Source: UBA6022 sp049295575 (GTDB lineage: Bacteria > Patescibacteriota > Saccharimonadia > Saccharimonadales > Saccharimonadaceae). From it: a DNA stretch of 64,000 bases. Location: the NCBI GenBank assembly GCA_049295575.1, contig JBAQQX010000002.1, forward strand, positions 248,001 through 312,000, read 5' to 3'. The first letter of the stretch is position 1; each line of letters starts with the position of its first letter. A program made the position numbers and the translations under genes. Positions 17,909 to 29,300 of the stretch are shown here, piece after piece. Under the pieces are notes generated by a model. The model was not told the origin of the DNA and searched no databases. It saw nothing but the letters and a program-made list of their open reading frames with translations.

Positions 17909-19435
17909 ATGAGCGAAGTATCGGTAACAGAACTTTCGAAAAACCTCCGCGACGCCATCGCCAAGTTAGAGACGACCGAAGGGCTTGAAAAAGTCGGTAT
18001 TGTCGTCCGTGTTGGTGACGGTGTGGCGTGGATTCACGGTCTCCGTGACGCTGGCTATAGCGAGGTTTTGCAAATTGAAACAGATAATGGCGTTGTTGAG
18101 GCATTTGCCCTTAACCTAATGGAAGACGAGATCGGTGCAGTACTACTTGGTACTGACGCCCTTGTTCGTGCTGGCGCTAAAGTAACGCTTAAGGGTGAAG
18201 TCCTTAGTGTTCCAGTCGGTCCGGAACTACTTGGTCGCGTAGTAGATCCACTTGGTCGTCCCCTTGACGGTGGCGCACCAATTAAAACAAAGCAAACTGG
18301 CCTTGTTGAGCGCGAAGCTATCGGCGTAATGGGTCGTAAGTCGGTTCATGAACCACTGATGACGGGTATTGTGTCAATTGACGCTATGTTCCCTATCGGT
18401 CGTGGTCAGCGTGAGTTGATTATTGGTGATCGCCAAACTGGTAAGACATCACTTGCGATTGATACGATGATCAACCAGGCAAAGCAAAAGTCTGGTGTTG
18501 TTAACGTCTACGTTGCGATTGGCCAGAAGCTTTCAAAGGTTGCTCGACTTGTTGAACGCCTTAAGGAAGAAGGAGTTATGGATCAAACGATCGTTGTGGC
18601 AACAAGCCCAGCCGATCCGGCATCACTTCTCTACCTTGCTCCGTACGCAGCTACGGCTATGGGTGAGTATTTCCGTGACAACTCTCAGCACGCGTTGATG
18701 ATTTATGATGACCTGACAAAGCACGCTGTTGCCTACCGTCAGATGTCCCTCCTTCTTCGTCGTCCACCGGGACGCGAAGCCTATCCAGGTGACGTCTTCT
18801 ATCTTCACTCACGTCTTCTCGAGCGATCGGCGAAATTGAGTGACGACCTTGGTGCTGGTTCATTGACCGCCCTTCCGATTATTGAAACTCAGGCGGGTGA
18901 TATCTCAGCCTACATCCCAACCAACGTTATTTCGATTACAGACGGTCAGATCTTCCTTGAAACGGATTTGTTCTACCAGGGTGTTCGTCCGGCGATCTCT
19001 GCTGGTCTATCTGTTTCTCGTGTTGGTGGTGCGGCTCAGACAAAGGCAGTTAAGTCTGTCGGTAGTCACTTGAAGCTTGGCCTTAGCCAGTTCCGCGAGC
19101 TTGCGAGCTTTGCGCAGTTCGGTAGTGATCTTGACGAAGCGACTAAGTCGCAAATCGACCGCGGTCAGCGTCTGACTGAGCTCTTGAAGCAACCTCAGTA
19201 CCAGCCAATGAGCATCTGGGAGCAGTATGTTTCTATTGCAGCGGTGACTCGTGGTATGTTTGATACTGTTACGGTTGATAAGATTAAGGACGCACAGACG
19301 GCGCTTATGACACGCCTATGGGCTGATCATAAAGACGACATGCGTGAACTCAATAAGGGCGGCAAACCAACCGAGGACCAAGATGCATTGATTGAAAAAG
19401 TTGCACTATCTGTTGCAAAGGGATTTGAGGGCTAA
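17909..19435 (+). CDS. atpA: F-type ATP synthase subunit alpha
   Basis: 508 aa. Walker A is GDRQTGKTS (about 172), with the alpha-specific region LLRRPPGREAYPGDVFYLHSRLLERSA and the arginine-finger stretch RPAISAGLSVSRVGGAAQ (about 365). It is a non-catalytic nucleotide-binding subunit of F1. The ATG at 17909 is chosen: AAGGA stands 5 nt upstream, whereas an in-frame TTG at 17894 would place that ribosome site inside the gene. Confidence 0.97.
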   Translation: MSEVSVTELSKNLRDAIAKLETTEGLEKVGIVVRVGDGVAWIHGLRDAGYSEVLQIETDNGVVEAFALNLMEDEIGAVLLGTDALVRAGAKVTLKGEVLSVPVGPELLGRVVDPLGRPLDGGAPIKTKQTGLVEREAIGVMGRKSVHEPLMTGIVSIDAMFPIGRGQRELIIGDRQTGKTSLAIDTMINQAKQKSGVVNVYVAIGQKLSKVARLVERLKEEGVMDQTIVVATSPADPASLLYLAPYAATAMGEYFRDNSQHALMIYDDLTKHAVAYRQMSLLLRRPPGREAYPGDVFYLHSRLLERSAKLSDDLGAGSLTALPIIETQAGDISAYIPTNVISITDGQIFLETDLFYQGVRPAISAGLSVSRVGGAAQTKAVKSVGSHLKLGLSQFRELASFAQFGSDLDEATKSQIDRGQRLTELLKQPQYQPMSIWEQYVSIAAVTRGMFDTVTVDKIKDAQTALMTRLWADHKDDMRELNKGGKPTEDQDALIEKVALSVAKGFEG

Positions 19436-19441
19436 TAGTCT

Positions 19442-21699
<2,258 letters not shown>

Positions 21700-21702
21700 T
21701 CC

Positions 21703-22128
21703 ATGAATCTTCAGCTCATCACACTCGCAGGAGTGAAGGTCGATCAGGAAGTCTACGAAGTCATGATGCCGACTGCGGCTGGTGACATCGCCGTCTTCCC
21801 TGGTCACGAACCATTGGTGACGCTTGCGGTACCTGGTGCTATTTCGGTTCGTCATCAGAAAGATGATAAAGACGATCGTCTTGAGTACTTTGCAATTTCT
21901 GGTGGTGTCGTTGAGATTTCACAAAAGAAAATTCGCGTGCTTGTCGATGAAGCCGATCACGGTGACGATATCGTTGAAGCCGAAAGCCGGGCGGCGCTTG
22001 AGCGCGCGATTGCGATGCGCGATAGTGCAAAAAACCAAGTCGATCTTGAAAAAGCTCATCAATTGGTTGATCGTCATGCTGTACGTCTTAAGGTTGCGGG
22101 GCTCCGTCGCCGACATCGTCGAGGCTGA
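21703..22128 (+). CDS. atpC: F-type ATP synthase subunit epsilon
   Basis: 141 aa, N-terminal beta-sandwich (MPTAAGDIAVFPGHEPLV.L.PG) and C-terminal two-helix domain (EAESRAALERAIAMRD). It links rotor to c ring and can inhibit ATP hydrolysis. It ends with TGA, evidence that UGA is a stop here, and is followed by the operon terminator. Confidence 0.95.
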   Translation: MNLQLITLAGVKVDQEVYEVMMPTAAGDIAVFPGHEPLVTLAVPGAISVRHQKDDKDDRLEYFAISGGVVEISQKKIRVLVDEADHGDDIVEAESRAALERAIAMRDSAKNQVDLEKAHQLVDRHAVRLKVAGLRRRHRRG

Positions 22129-22143
22129 TTGTCTATCGATTTC

Positions 22144-22182
22144 GTTTAAATAACCACACCGTCTGCGTGTGGTTATTTAAAC
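22144..22182 (+). terminator. Terminator of the atp operon
   Basis: Two 16-nt arms, GTTTAAATAACCACAC and its exact complement, around a 7-nt loop. The A/T ends give U-rich tails on either strand. Confidence 0.9.
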
Positions 22183-22246
22183 ATGGAAAACAGCGGATGG
22201 CTACTTGTTATATGTCCGCAACGGGCGTACTATAATTTAGGTCATT

Positions 22247-24352
22247 ATGTTAGAAATTGAATCTGTCTTATCATTATTTTCACTACTCGCGCTGTCATCG
22301 GGCGTATATTTTGCCGCAAAACGGCTAAAAGTTCCGTATACAGTACTGTTAGTTTTAGTAGGCTTGTTGATTGTTCCGATCGTTCACGTACCTGTCTTAA
22401 AAGATATCTTCGGATTCTTAGGCGAGTTAACGTTAACACCGGAATTACTCTTTTTCATATTCTTGCCAATTCTGATTTTTGAATCCGCATTTAACATGAA
22501 TGTTCGGCGAATGGTTGATAATATTTGGTCTATCTCGCTACTTGCCGTTGTCGGTCTATTGTTATCAACAGTAGCGATTGCTGCTTTGCTGTTCTTTGCC
22601 TTGCCATACGTTGGTATCCCTATTCCATTTATCGTTGCACTGCTTTTTGGCGCAATCATCTCCTCGACTGACCCTGTTGCGGTGCTGGCGCTATTTAAAG
22701 AATTCGGCGCACCTAAGCGACTGACAATGATTTTTGAGGGTGAAAGTCTATTTAATGATGGTACGGCGGTCGCCCTCTTCCTTGTCATTCTTGCTGTTAT
22801 TGAACATGGGTTTAACGGATCGAGCACAGTTGTTGAGGGCGTGCTAATGTTTGGCGGCATGGTGATCTTTGGTATTATATTCGGCTTATTGATGGCGACT
22901 CTTTTTTCGCGCGCACTTCGATTTACGAAATCAAATGAATTTGTTACAGTGACTCTTCTTCTTATTTCTGCTCATATCGTATTTATCGTTAGCGAAATTA
23001 TTAATGAAAAAGGGCTATTCGGCCTGGATATTCATATCTCATCAATTATCGCGACAACAATCGCTGCTCTTTTTCTTGGTAATTATTCTCGGCACACGCT
23101 TAGTCCAAAGACGGATGAATATTTAGGGAAAGTAACCGAGCATATTGCGTTTATGGCGAACTCGTTAGTCTTCCTTCTGGCGGGTCTATTATTTGCATCA
23201 TCAAAAATCGATGTTCTTTCGCTTATTCTGCCAATTTTATTGACGATACTTGTTGTTGCATTTGTGCGTGCGGTAACAATTTTTGTTGTTATTCTTCCGC
23301 TGAACGCTTTAAAGATCGAGGAAAAGATTCCTCGTTCCTGGCAACTACTATTGGCCTGGGGTAGCTTGCGTGGAGCCCTCGCTATTATTATCGTGTTGCT
23401 CATCCCTGAAACGGTAACAGTACCGGGATGGACACTTGACTATTCAGTGCGCGATTTGCTACTCGCGCTAACGGTAGGCTGTATTTTAGCGACACTGTTT
23501 GTTAAGGCGCCACTCATTGGTTCTATTGTGCGCAAACTTAAAATTAATCAGCCCGAGCCAATCGTTGAAGCGTACGAAGCAGATCTAGGAGTATATTATT
23601 TACTTACGGCAGAATCACGCTTCGACACGCATAAAACGAGAGGCTTCGTACGGGAAAGCGAATATGTTGAACTGAAAAAAGACATGAAAGCAAAGCTGGA
23701 CCACGCCTATAGTCAACGGGATGACCTCATTAAAGCCCATGGAAAAAAAGTCTTTGAACAGTCCCTGCATCTTACCGCTATTCAGGTTGAAGAGTTTACC
23801 TTGAAGCAGCTGTATGCTAATGAAGAGGTGTCAGAAAGCATTTTTCGTAAGATCAAAGGTAAGCTTAATTTACAAAAAGAAAAAATTGAGTATGCACAAG
23901 AAGACACGATTGATCCCTCAAAGTATATTGATCGCAAGGATGTTTTCGACCGTTTAGTAAATGCCCTGCAGACATTATATGATCGCAAGCGCAGCAATAA
24001 GTTACTACCAGAAGAACAGCTACAGTACTACCGTGCACAAATGATTATCTCTCGAAAGGTCACTAAGGTACTCAACGACATGCAGCACGAACATCCTCAC
24101 CCGGTTTTTATTCCGGAGGTATTTGAAAAAGTATTACAGCGCTACGAGTCTTACCGTGCGCAGTGCTCAGCGCGTGTCGACAGTCTACTAGCAGCCCATA
24201 ATGATGAACTATCACCTTATCTTGCCAGCCTTGCGACACGGTCTTTAAATGCTTCGGGAGTACGTGCGCTCGGTTATCTCAATAGCCGTGGTATTCTTAG
24301 CGAAGACGTCGAGCATAATATCGAACAAAAATTCGGTATTGAAGCAAAATAG
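22247..24352 (+). CDS. CPA1-family Na+(K+)/H+ antiporter with C-terminal cytoplasmic domain
   Basis: 701 aa. About 12 membrane helices fill the first 420 residues; the ion site is STDPVAVLAL (about 142) and FEGESLFNDGTAVALF (about 163-178), the NhaP/NHE signatures with the paired Asp and Asn-Asp. The last 280 residues are charged and helical, an uncommonly long regulatory tail. Placed directly after the atp operon, it may set cytoplasmic pH or sodium using the proton gradient. TATAAT lies 10 nt before the ATG. Confidence 0.92.
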   Translation: MLEIESVLSLFSLLALSSGVYFAAKRLKVPYTVLLVLVGLLIVPIVHVPVLKDIFGFLGELTLTPELLFFIFLPILIFESAFNMNVRRMVDNIWSISLLAVVGLLLSTVAIAALLFFALPYVGIPIPFIVALLFGAIISSTDPVAVLALFKEFGAPKRLTMIFEGESLFNDGTAVALFLVILAVIEHGFNGSSTVVEGVLMFGGMVIFGIIFGLLMATLFSRALRFTKSNEFVTVTLLLISAHIVFIVSEIINEKGLFGLDIHISSIIATTIAALFLGNYSRHTLSPKTDEYLGKVTEHIAFMANSLVFLLAGLLFASSKIDVLSLILPILLTILVVAFVRAVTIFVVILPLNALKIEEKIPRSWQLLLAWGSLRGALAIIIVLLIPETVTVPGWTLDYSVRDLLLALTVGCILATLFVKAPLIGSIVRKLKINQPEPIVEAYEADLGVYYLLTAESRFDTHKTRGFVRESEYVELKKDMKAKLDHAYSQRDDLIKAHGKKVFEQSLHLTAIQVEEFTLKQLYANEEVSESIFRKIKGKLNLQKEKIEYAQEDTIDPSKYIDRKDVFDRLVNALQTLYDRKRSNKLLPEEQLQYYRAQMIISRKVTKVLNDMQHEHPHPVFIPEVFEKVLQRYESYRAQCSARVDSLLAAHNDELSPYLASLATRSLNASGVRALGYLNSRGILSEDVEHNIEQKFGIEAK

Positions 24353-24361
24353 CCTTAACGG

Positions 24362-25309
24362 CTAAGCGTTTAGTAGCTGACGGACTTCTTCGGTTGTTTT
24401 TGTATGCATTAACTTGTCGCGCAGCTCCGAGGCGCCATCGAACTCACGGACGTAAATCTTGAAGAAGCGCTTGAGTGGTTCGAATTTTCGCTCGCCAAGC
24501 TCCTCGGAATACTTATCGTGAAGGTCGAGTTGAAGACGCAATAATCCAAGGAGTTCTTCCCTGCTGTGGGTTTGTGGTGTCGTTTCGAACGCGTATGGGT
24601 TAGTAAAGATGCCGCGGCCAATCATGACGCCATCGATACCGTATTTCTCGACGAGTTCTTCACCGTGTTGGCGGTCACGGGTATCTCCGTTTATTGTCAA
24701 AAGAGTCTGCGGCGCTATCTCGTCTCGGAGCTTCTTGATTTCTGGAATCATTTCAAAATGAGCATCTACCTTACTCATTTCTTTACGCGTTCGAAGATGA
24801 ATTGTCAGGTTAACGACATCTTGCTTTAGAAGATGAGTCAGCCATTCCTTCCATTCGTCGGTATTGCTATAGCCAAGACGTGTTTTGACGCTGACTGGCA
24901 GTCCGCCCTCTTTTGCTGCGGCTATTAGTTCTGCAGCAAGTTCCGGCTGTTTAATAAGAGCGCTGCCCGAACCGCCTTTTACGACTGCTTTATCTGGGCA
25001 GCCCATATTGATATCTATACCCATGTAGCCCATCTCAGCGAGACCCTTTGCCATTTGGCTGAATTGTTCTGGTTTATTGCCCCAGATTTGAGCGACCATT
25101 GGATGCTCGTCTTCGGTAAATGCGAGACGCCCACGCGTACTATGTGCTCCCTGAGGACTGCAGTAGCTACTGGCATTCGTGAATTCAGTAAAGAATATAT
25201 CTGGCTGAGCAGCACTTGCTACGACATGACGAAAAACAACATCAGTCACTGCCTCCATTGGAGCCAGAATAAAGAATGGTCGCGGTAGTTCGTTCCAGAA
25301 ATTTTTCAT
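24362..25309 (-). CDS. dus: tRNA-dihydrouridine synthase (Dus, TIM barrel)
   Basis: 315 aa. FMN-binding [12 protein letters not shown] (about 16-28), IDINMGCP (about 98-106) with the catalytic cysteine, [16 protein letters not shown] and [13 protein letters not shown] are all Dus motifs. It reduces specific uridines in tRNA with NADPH and FMN. The C-terminal helical tRNA-binding domain is present. It follows the 66-aa gene by 19 nt and is probably co-transcribed with it; no ribosome site is evident. Confidence 0.94.
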   Translation of the reverse strand: MKNFWNELPRPFFILAPMEAVTDVVFRHVVASAAQPDIFFTEFTNASSYCSPQGAHSTRGRLAFTEDEHPMVAQIWGNKPEQFSQMAKGLAEMGYMGIDINMGCPDKAVVKGGSGSALIKQPELAAELIAAAKEGGLPVSVKTRLGYSNTDEWKEWLTHLLKQDVVNLTIHLRTRKEMSKVDAHFEMIPEIKKLRDEIAPQTLLTINGDTRDRQHGEELVEKYGIDGVMIGRGIFTNPYAFETTPQTHSREELLGLLRLQLDLHDKYSEELGERKFEPLKRFFKIYVREFDGASELRDKLMHTKTTEEVRQLLNA

Positions 25310-25328
25310 AATATAAGGTGTGTCGCTA

Positions 25329-25529
25329 CTAGTCTGTCTCAGGGCGGCTGTCGATAATTACTGCTCGCTCTTCTTCAAGTACATCAAGACGTGTCCGTAC
25401 GGTTTTACTAAGTGCGGTATCTGCCAGGCTAACATTCATACGATGTCGGACAATAAGTGACTCCGGAGTATTGCTCTCGATAGACGCAGGTTTTATGTAG
25501 ATGCTGTGTAATTTTTCAGAGCTTTGCAT
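25329..25529 (-). CDS. Small hypothetical protein
   Basis: 66 aa, unrecognised. Evidence for a real gene: a GGGGAT ribosome site 6 nt upstream of the ATG, a plausible promoter region containing a 22-bp motif (25568-25589) shared with the gene at 63586, and position just upstream of dus. The sequence is polar ([28 protein letters not shown]) without cysteines or membrane segments. Confidence 0.5.
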   Translation of the reverse strand: MQSSEKLHSIYIKPASIESNTPESLIVRHRMNVSLADTALSKTVRTRLDVLEEERAVIIDSRPETD

Positions 25530-25567
25530 GTATTTATCCCCGTTTTTTAACGCTGGTTATTTATATC

Positions 25568-25589
25568 TATTTTGACATATTTTTGACAA
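25568..25589 (-). promoter_or_regulatory. Putative operator/promoter motif, direct repeat TGTCAWAAATA
   Basis: On the minus strand TTGTCAAAAATA is followed by TGTCAAAATA: two TGTCA half-sites spaced 11 bp, one helical turn. The same arrangement occurs at 63637-63658, 20 of 22 bases identical, again upstream of a small unknown gene on the minus strand. The first TTGTCA with an 18-nt spacer to TATAAA could also act as the -35 box. Confidence 0.45.
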
Positions 25590-25640
25590 AAAATAAACGC
25601 CTCTTGCTCACCACAATCCTGGGATTATGAGGAATAAGAG
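25585..25640 (-). terminator. Rho-independent terminator of the 26.3 kb structured transcript
   Basis: On the minus strand CTCTT, CTCA and AATCC pair in order with GGATT, TGAG and AAGAG, with small internal loops, followed by GCG and TTTATTTTTTG. It would end a transcript that starts near 26317. Confidence 0.7.
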
Positions 25641-25643
25641 ACG

Positions 25644-25659
25644 GACAGGAATAATGCAT
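25644..25659. repeat. Inverted repeat, left copy
   Basis: GACAGGAATAATGCAT; its exact reverse complement is at 26255-26270, 595 bp away. The copy overlaps by 3 nt a second pairing (25640-25646 with 25703-25709, GACGGAC/GTCCGTC). Confidence 0.9.
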
Positions 25660-25729
25660 TCTGTTTTTTCGAGGTGTCTATAGCCGGATGCTATAGTCCT
25701 ACGTCCGTCAGGCCTGCGATTAGTGCAGA

Positions 25730-25897
25730 CTAGGTCTTGCGACCGGAGCCGCCGCATGTGCCGCATGTGCTAGCAGTAGGAGCGCCGCGACCACCGATGC
25801 CGACTGTGCCGGTACCGTTGCATGTGGGGCAGACTTTTTTCGCTGCAATTGCAGCATCTTGCCGCTTTTCGTCAGGTGACTTGAACAACTTAACCAC
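25730..25897 (-). CDS. Small DnaJ-type zinc-finger protein (two CXXCXGXG motifs)
   Basis: 55 aa, GTG start at 25897. Residues 23-30 are CPTCNGTG and 45-52 CGTCGGSG, the paired CXXCXGXG half-sites that bind one zinc ion in DnaJ and related proteins; the linker is Gly-rich. The N-terminus (VKLFKSPDEKRQDAAIAAKK) is basic and helical. Codon use is coherent, arguing for a real gene despite its size. It may bind an unfolded protein, RNA or a partner chaperone; no J domain is present. It sits inside the structured transcript starting near 26317; the ribosome site is weak (GAAATGAG). Confidence 0.75.
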   Translation of the reverse strand: MVKLFKSPDEKRQDAAIAAKKVCPTCNGTGTVGIGGRGAPTASTCGTCGGSGRKT

Positions 25898-26254
25898 TAC
25901 TCATTTCTTTTGTTGGATGGGTACTGCGGGTAAAATGGCCTGGATGAAGAGCAGCAACTTCCTGGTAGAACGATCATTAACTGATCGAAATACAAGGGAG
26001 ACTTGCGCTTCATCCAAGTTTGGTCGGGTATGGCAGGGTTAGGACCTGCACGTTCCCTACTACTTTGTAGTAGAGCACATTGCGCCATAAGCGCCCATTC
26101 CCAAATCTTGGGGCGAAACCTTGCTGGGAGCCAGGTGCTATTAGAAAGCACGAGTCTCAAACCGAACAAGGTTTCGCCGGTAAGGACCGCCCTACACGTA
26201 TATAGCCGCTTGGGGGTTGCGGGTGTGACGCATAGGACGGCCGTTCTTGGAGTT

Positions 26255-26270
26255 ATGCATTATTCCTGTC
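26255..26270. repeat. Inverted repeat, right copy
   Basis: ATGCATTATTCCTGTC, exact reverse complement of 25644-25659. There is no target-site duplication outside the two copies, so a mobile-element terminus is less likely than RNA pairing. Confidence 0.9.
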
Positions 26271-26323
26271 AAAGTTCGTGCTGATGGCACGAACTCTAAC
26301 ATTCGTGCATAAACACGCTGTGT

Positions 26324-26352
26324 ATAATATATTATTTTTACTATATTGTCAA
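26324..26352 (-). promoter_or_regulatory. Consensus sigma-70-type promoter of the structured transcript
   Basis: Minus strand TTGACA (26352-26347), 17-nt spacer, TATTAT (26329-26324). It overlaps the stop of the helicase gene and points into the non-coding region. The -35 matches consensus fully, as is common for abundant stable RNAs. Confidence 0.8.
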
Positions 26353-29300
26353 TAGTTATCGAGGAGGTCGCGCTCAAAGTCGAGCATGCCTTTGTAAGTC
26401 TGTTCATACTGAGATATATCCGGTAGATCAAGCGTACAGATGTGTTTCCAAACAGCTTGTATAAGATTGCTAAACTGATCAAGCTCGTCTTGGGTGAACG
26501 TTGCATCGAGTGCTAGAATGGCGCCAGTCTTGGTAGGCTCGACGAATTGAAGCACGCCGTGATCGACGATATACGTCTGGTAGTCGCGCGAGCCTTCGAC
26601 GAGTAGCTTATAAAACATTAGTTGCTGACGATACTTATGGAGTTTGATCTTCTCGTAATCCGCCTTGCCCTGCCAGCTTGACGTTGCTTTGCCTGTTTTG
26701 TAATCGGTAACAATAATCGATTTATTAGAAGTATCGATATCAACGAGGTCGAGCGAGCCGGTTAGGCGAGCATCACCGATGCGCACCTGCTGGCCCGCGA
26801 AGTTGAGTTCTACTTTCTGTGTGTCAGAAAATTCATCATACTTAGCGTCCAAAAATGCCTGAAGTGTGTCGCTTCCCCGTTGTAAGTAGTCGGTAAAATT
26901 AGCCTCTGACATGTGCTGCTCTTTAAGATTCTCTTCAAAGTCATGCAGGATGTCCTCGATTGGACGATGGTTCTTTTGCGCAGCAACATGAGCGTGAGCT
27001 CGCTGAAGCGTACGGTGGATCGCTGAGCCGTATGCCGCACTAGGGCTCATGGCCTGCGGGAAGCGAAGGAGATTGTTCAGCAAGAAAGTTTGTGGGCCAC
27101 CTCTTGAAACATCCAAGAAGTTATTGAGGTGAGTAACGCTTAATTTATAATTCTCAAGTGTTGGCGCCAGTAGCTGCTGCATGGTTCCCTGCGAGAGTGA
27201 GATTAGCGGTTCATACCAATTGCGCTCAGCGGCCTCGATACGCTCCGCGGTTGAGTGTTCGGGCGTGACTTGTTGCGGTTGCATTGTTGTGGTGAGAAGG
27301 AAGCTTGCGCCAAGTGTCGCCTTCCCGCCTGCGTCCGACAGGGAGTAGCTAATGATAAGTTGCTTGCGAGCGCGGGTCATGGCGACGAAAAATAGTCGGA
27401 GGCGCTCGTCGAGTGTGTCACCTGCTGGAGAAAGTGGCAGGTTCTCCGGATAGCCAATGAGGCGGCTGCGACTACGTACTCGCTCGCCCCAGGCTGTATC
27501 GATAGCGCCAATGATGTAGACGGTATCAAATTCAAGGCCTTTTGATTTATGGGCAGTCATAAGATTAACGGCATCGAGCTGGGCATCGACATGTGGCCTG
27601 ATGCTCGCAATTGAGCTACCGAGTCGGCGATGGAGGTTAATGAATGCTAGCAGCGTGCGGACAGTGGGAGTTTCATCAATCTGATAATCGCGTAGTTTAC
27701 TGCGAATCGTTCGTAGCGCCTCTAGGTAGACAAGGTATTCATCTGGATGTGAGATGATTTTATCTTGTGAGAAGAAATAAAGATAGAGCGGCGAGATAAA
27801 GTCGTCACTCCCCTCCTCGATGTCGACTTTTCCGAGAAGTATGTCGAGCATTTCTTCAAGCGGGGTATGAGGAACTTTTTTGGCAGTTTCGGTAAGCCAA
27901 TTGAATAGCGGTACGAATTCGGGCGTGTTCGCCATCGTTTCCATCCAGCTTTTTCGCTGTTGGTATGCCTGGATACTTAGTTTCCAGATTGAACTGGCGT
28001 TAATGCCCCATGCTGCGTGCGACAACACCTCGGGAAGTAGTGCGTTTACCTCGTCGTGACGACTCTCGAACAGGGCGACGATAAGCGTGGCGACTGATTC
28101 AAGCGCAATGATCGGTTCAATGTCCAGTACGTTGTCCCGACGTTCGTAGTTTACCTGTATGCCAGCATCGGCGAAGTACGGTAGCAGGTTGATTATTTCG
28201 TGGTGCCGACGGGCAAGCACTGCGATTGAGCCTGGCGACTGCCCCTTCGCGATCCGCGCTGCAATACCGGCAACTAGGATCTGGCGCTCGTCGTTGATTG
28301 TCGGCACTTCCAGCAGTGACACGTCAGCAGTATCGCTACTGCGATGCGCCGTGAGTGTTTTATCAATGTCGTCGAGGGTTGTTTCAAGTCGTTCTTCGCC
28401 CTGTACGATAACGCTCCGAGCAGCTTCGAGGATTGGTGCTGCTGAGCGATAGTTGTCTTGGAGCGTAATTTTAACAGTCGCAGGATAGACGGTTGGAAAT
28501 GTCAGGATATTGCTGACTTCTGCACCCTGGAAGCTATAGATGGCTTGATCATCATCACCGACGACCATAATATTTGGCCGCTCGGCGTTCACTTCGCTGC
28601 TTGTGAGGTTATGGAGGATGCGCATCTGGGCCATGTTCGTGTCTTGGAATTCATCAACCATGACGTACTGGTGTTTTTCTTGCAAGTTATAGCGTAGGCT
28701 TGAGAAAACTTCCATGCCGTGGACGACACGTAGGATCATATCGTCAAAGTCGTAGAGCTCGGCTTCTTGCATGCGAGACAGGTATTGGTAATAGACGAAG
28801 CTGACTGCTCGTAGCTTTGCTTGGCGTTCATGACTTTTGAGAATGAAATCTCCAGATTCATCCTTCTTCATCCAGGCGTTTCGCCATGCCGTGAGCGGCT
28901 TGGTTGAATTAGTTTCTCGTGCGTGAGCTACGGCGTGTTTTAGGCTGTCATGAAGAATATCAGCGAGCGAGTTTATGCTCACGAGACCAGTTTGGCCATT
29001 GATCTGCGCAATCTGTTCGATAACAGGGTCAAGAAGATCTGACGTGCCTTTGCTAATACGACTCGCAAATACTGCGCCCAGGAGCGGCTCGCTGATATCT
29101 ATAACGTGGTCATTGATATCAAGTACTGCGAGGAGTTCATCGCTTGTTAGCCCGCTCTTTTTTAGTTCGGAAATTGTCGTGAGTGTGTCGCCAAGATGGG
29201 TATACTCGCCGTTCATCTTGCTCGACAGCGGATTGCCGTATTCAAGTTCATCGAAAATACCACGAAGGAGTTCGTAGCTACTTAGTTCGTCGGCGGCGCG

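Larger units (their letters stand above)
25590..26317 (-). ncRNA. Candidate structured RNA / long structured leader, unclassified
   Basis: Between the helicase gene and the zinc-finger gene about 450 bp (25898-26348) hold no convincing protein. The minus strand starts at a consensus promoter (26324-26352) and contains many hairpins: 26273-26295 (9 bp), a 12-bp perfect stem 26112-26123 with 26167-26178 enclosing two more hairpins (26124-26134 and 26135-26151), CTACTAC-TTT-GTAGTAG near 26057-26073, GCAGG-7 nt-CCTGC near 26032-26048 and CGATC-7 nt-GATCG near 25972-25988. Perfect 16-nt arms at 26255-26270 and 25644-25659 could close the whole RNA. A terminator follows at 25585-25640. A 55-codon gene lies inside the 3' half. 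It is not tmRNA, RNase P RNA, SRP RNA or a riboswitch class I recognise. That it is structured RNA is well supported; class and boundaries are inference. Confidence 0.55.

Noticed and set aside
25644..26270. tmRNA or RNase P RNA in the structured region
   Set aside because: No tRNA-like ends, TTCRA-type T loop or tag reading frame; ACAGAA occurs next to a paired strand as in RNase P, but the flanking helix sequence does not match the near-invariant P4 on either side.
25644..26270. Transposon or MITE bounded by terminal inverted repeats
   Set aside because: No target-site duplication, no transposase, and internal hairpins plus promoter/terminator fit RNA better.
26273..26295. Second hammerhead suggested by CTGATG
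   Set aside because: The bases are the loop of a 9-bp hairpin; A9, GAAA and a cleavage site are missing.
25897..26506. Open frames of 90-104 codons within the non-coding stretch
   Set aside because: Their products are compositionally odd, match no domain, and overlap the hairpins, the promoter or the helicase gene in other frames.
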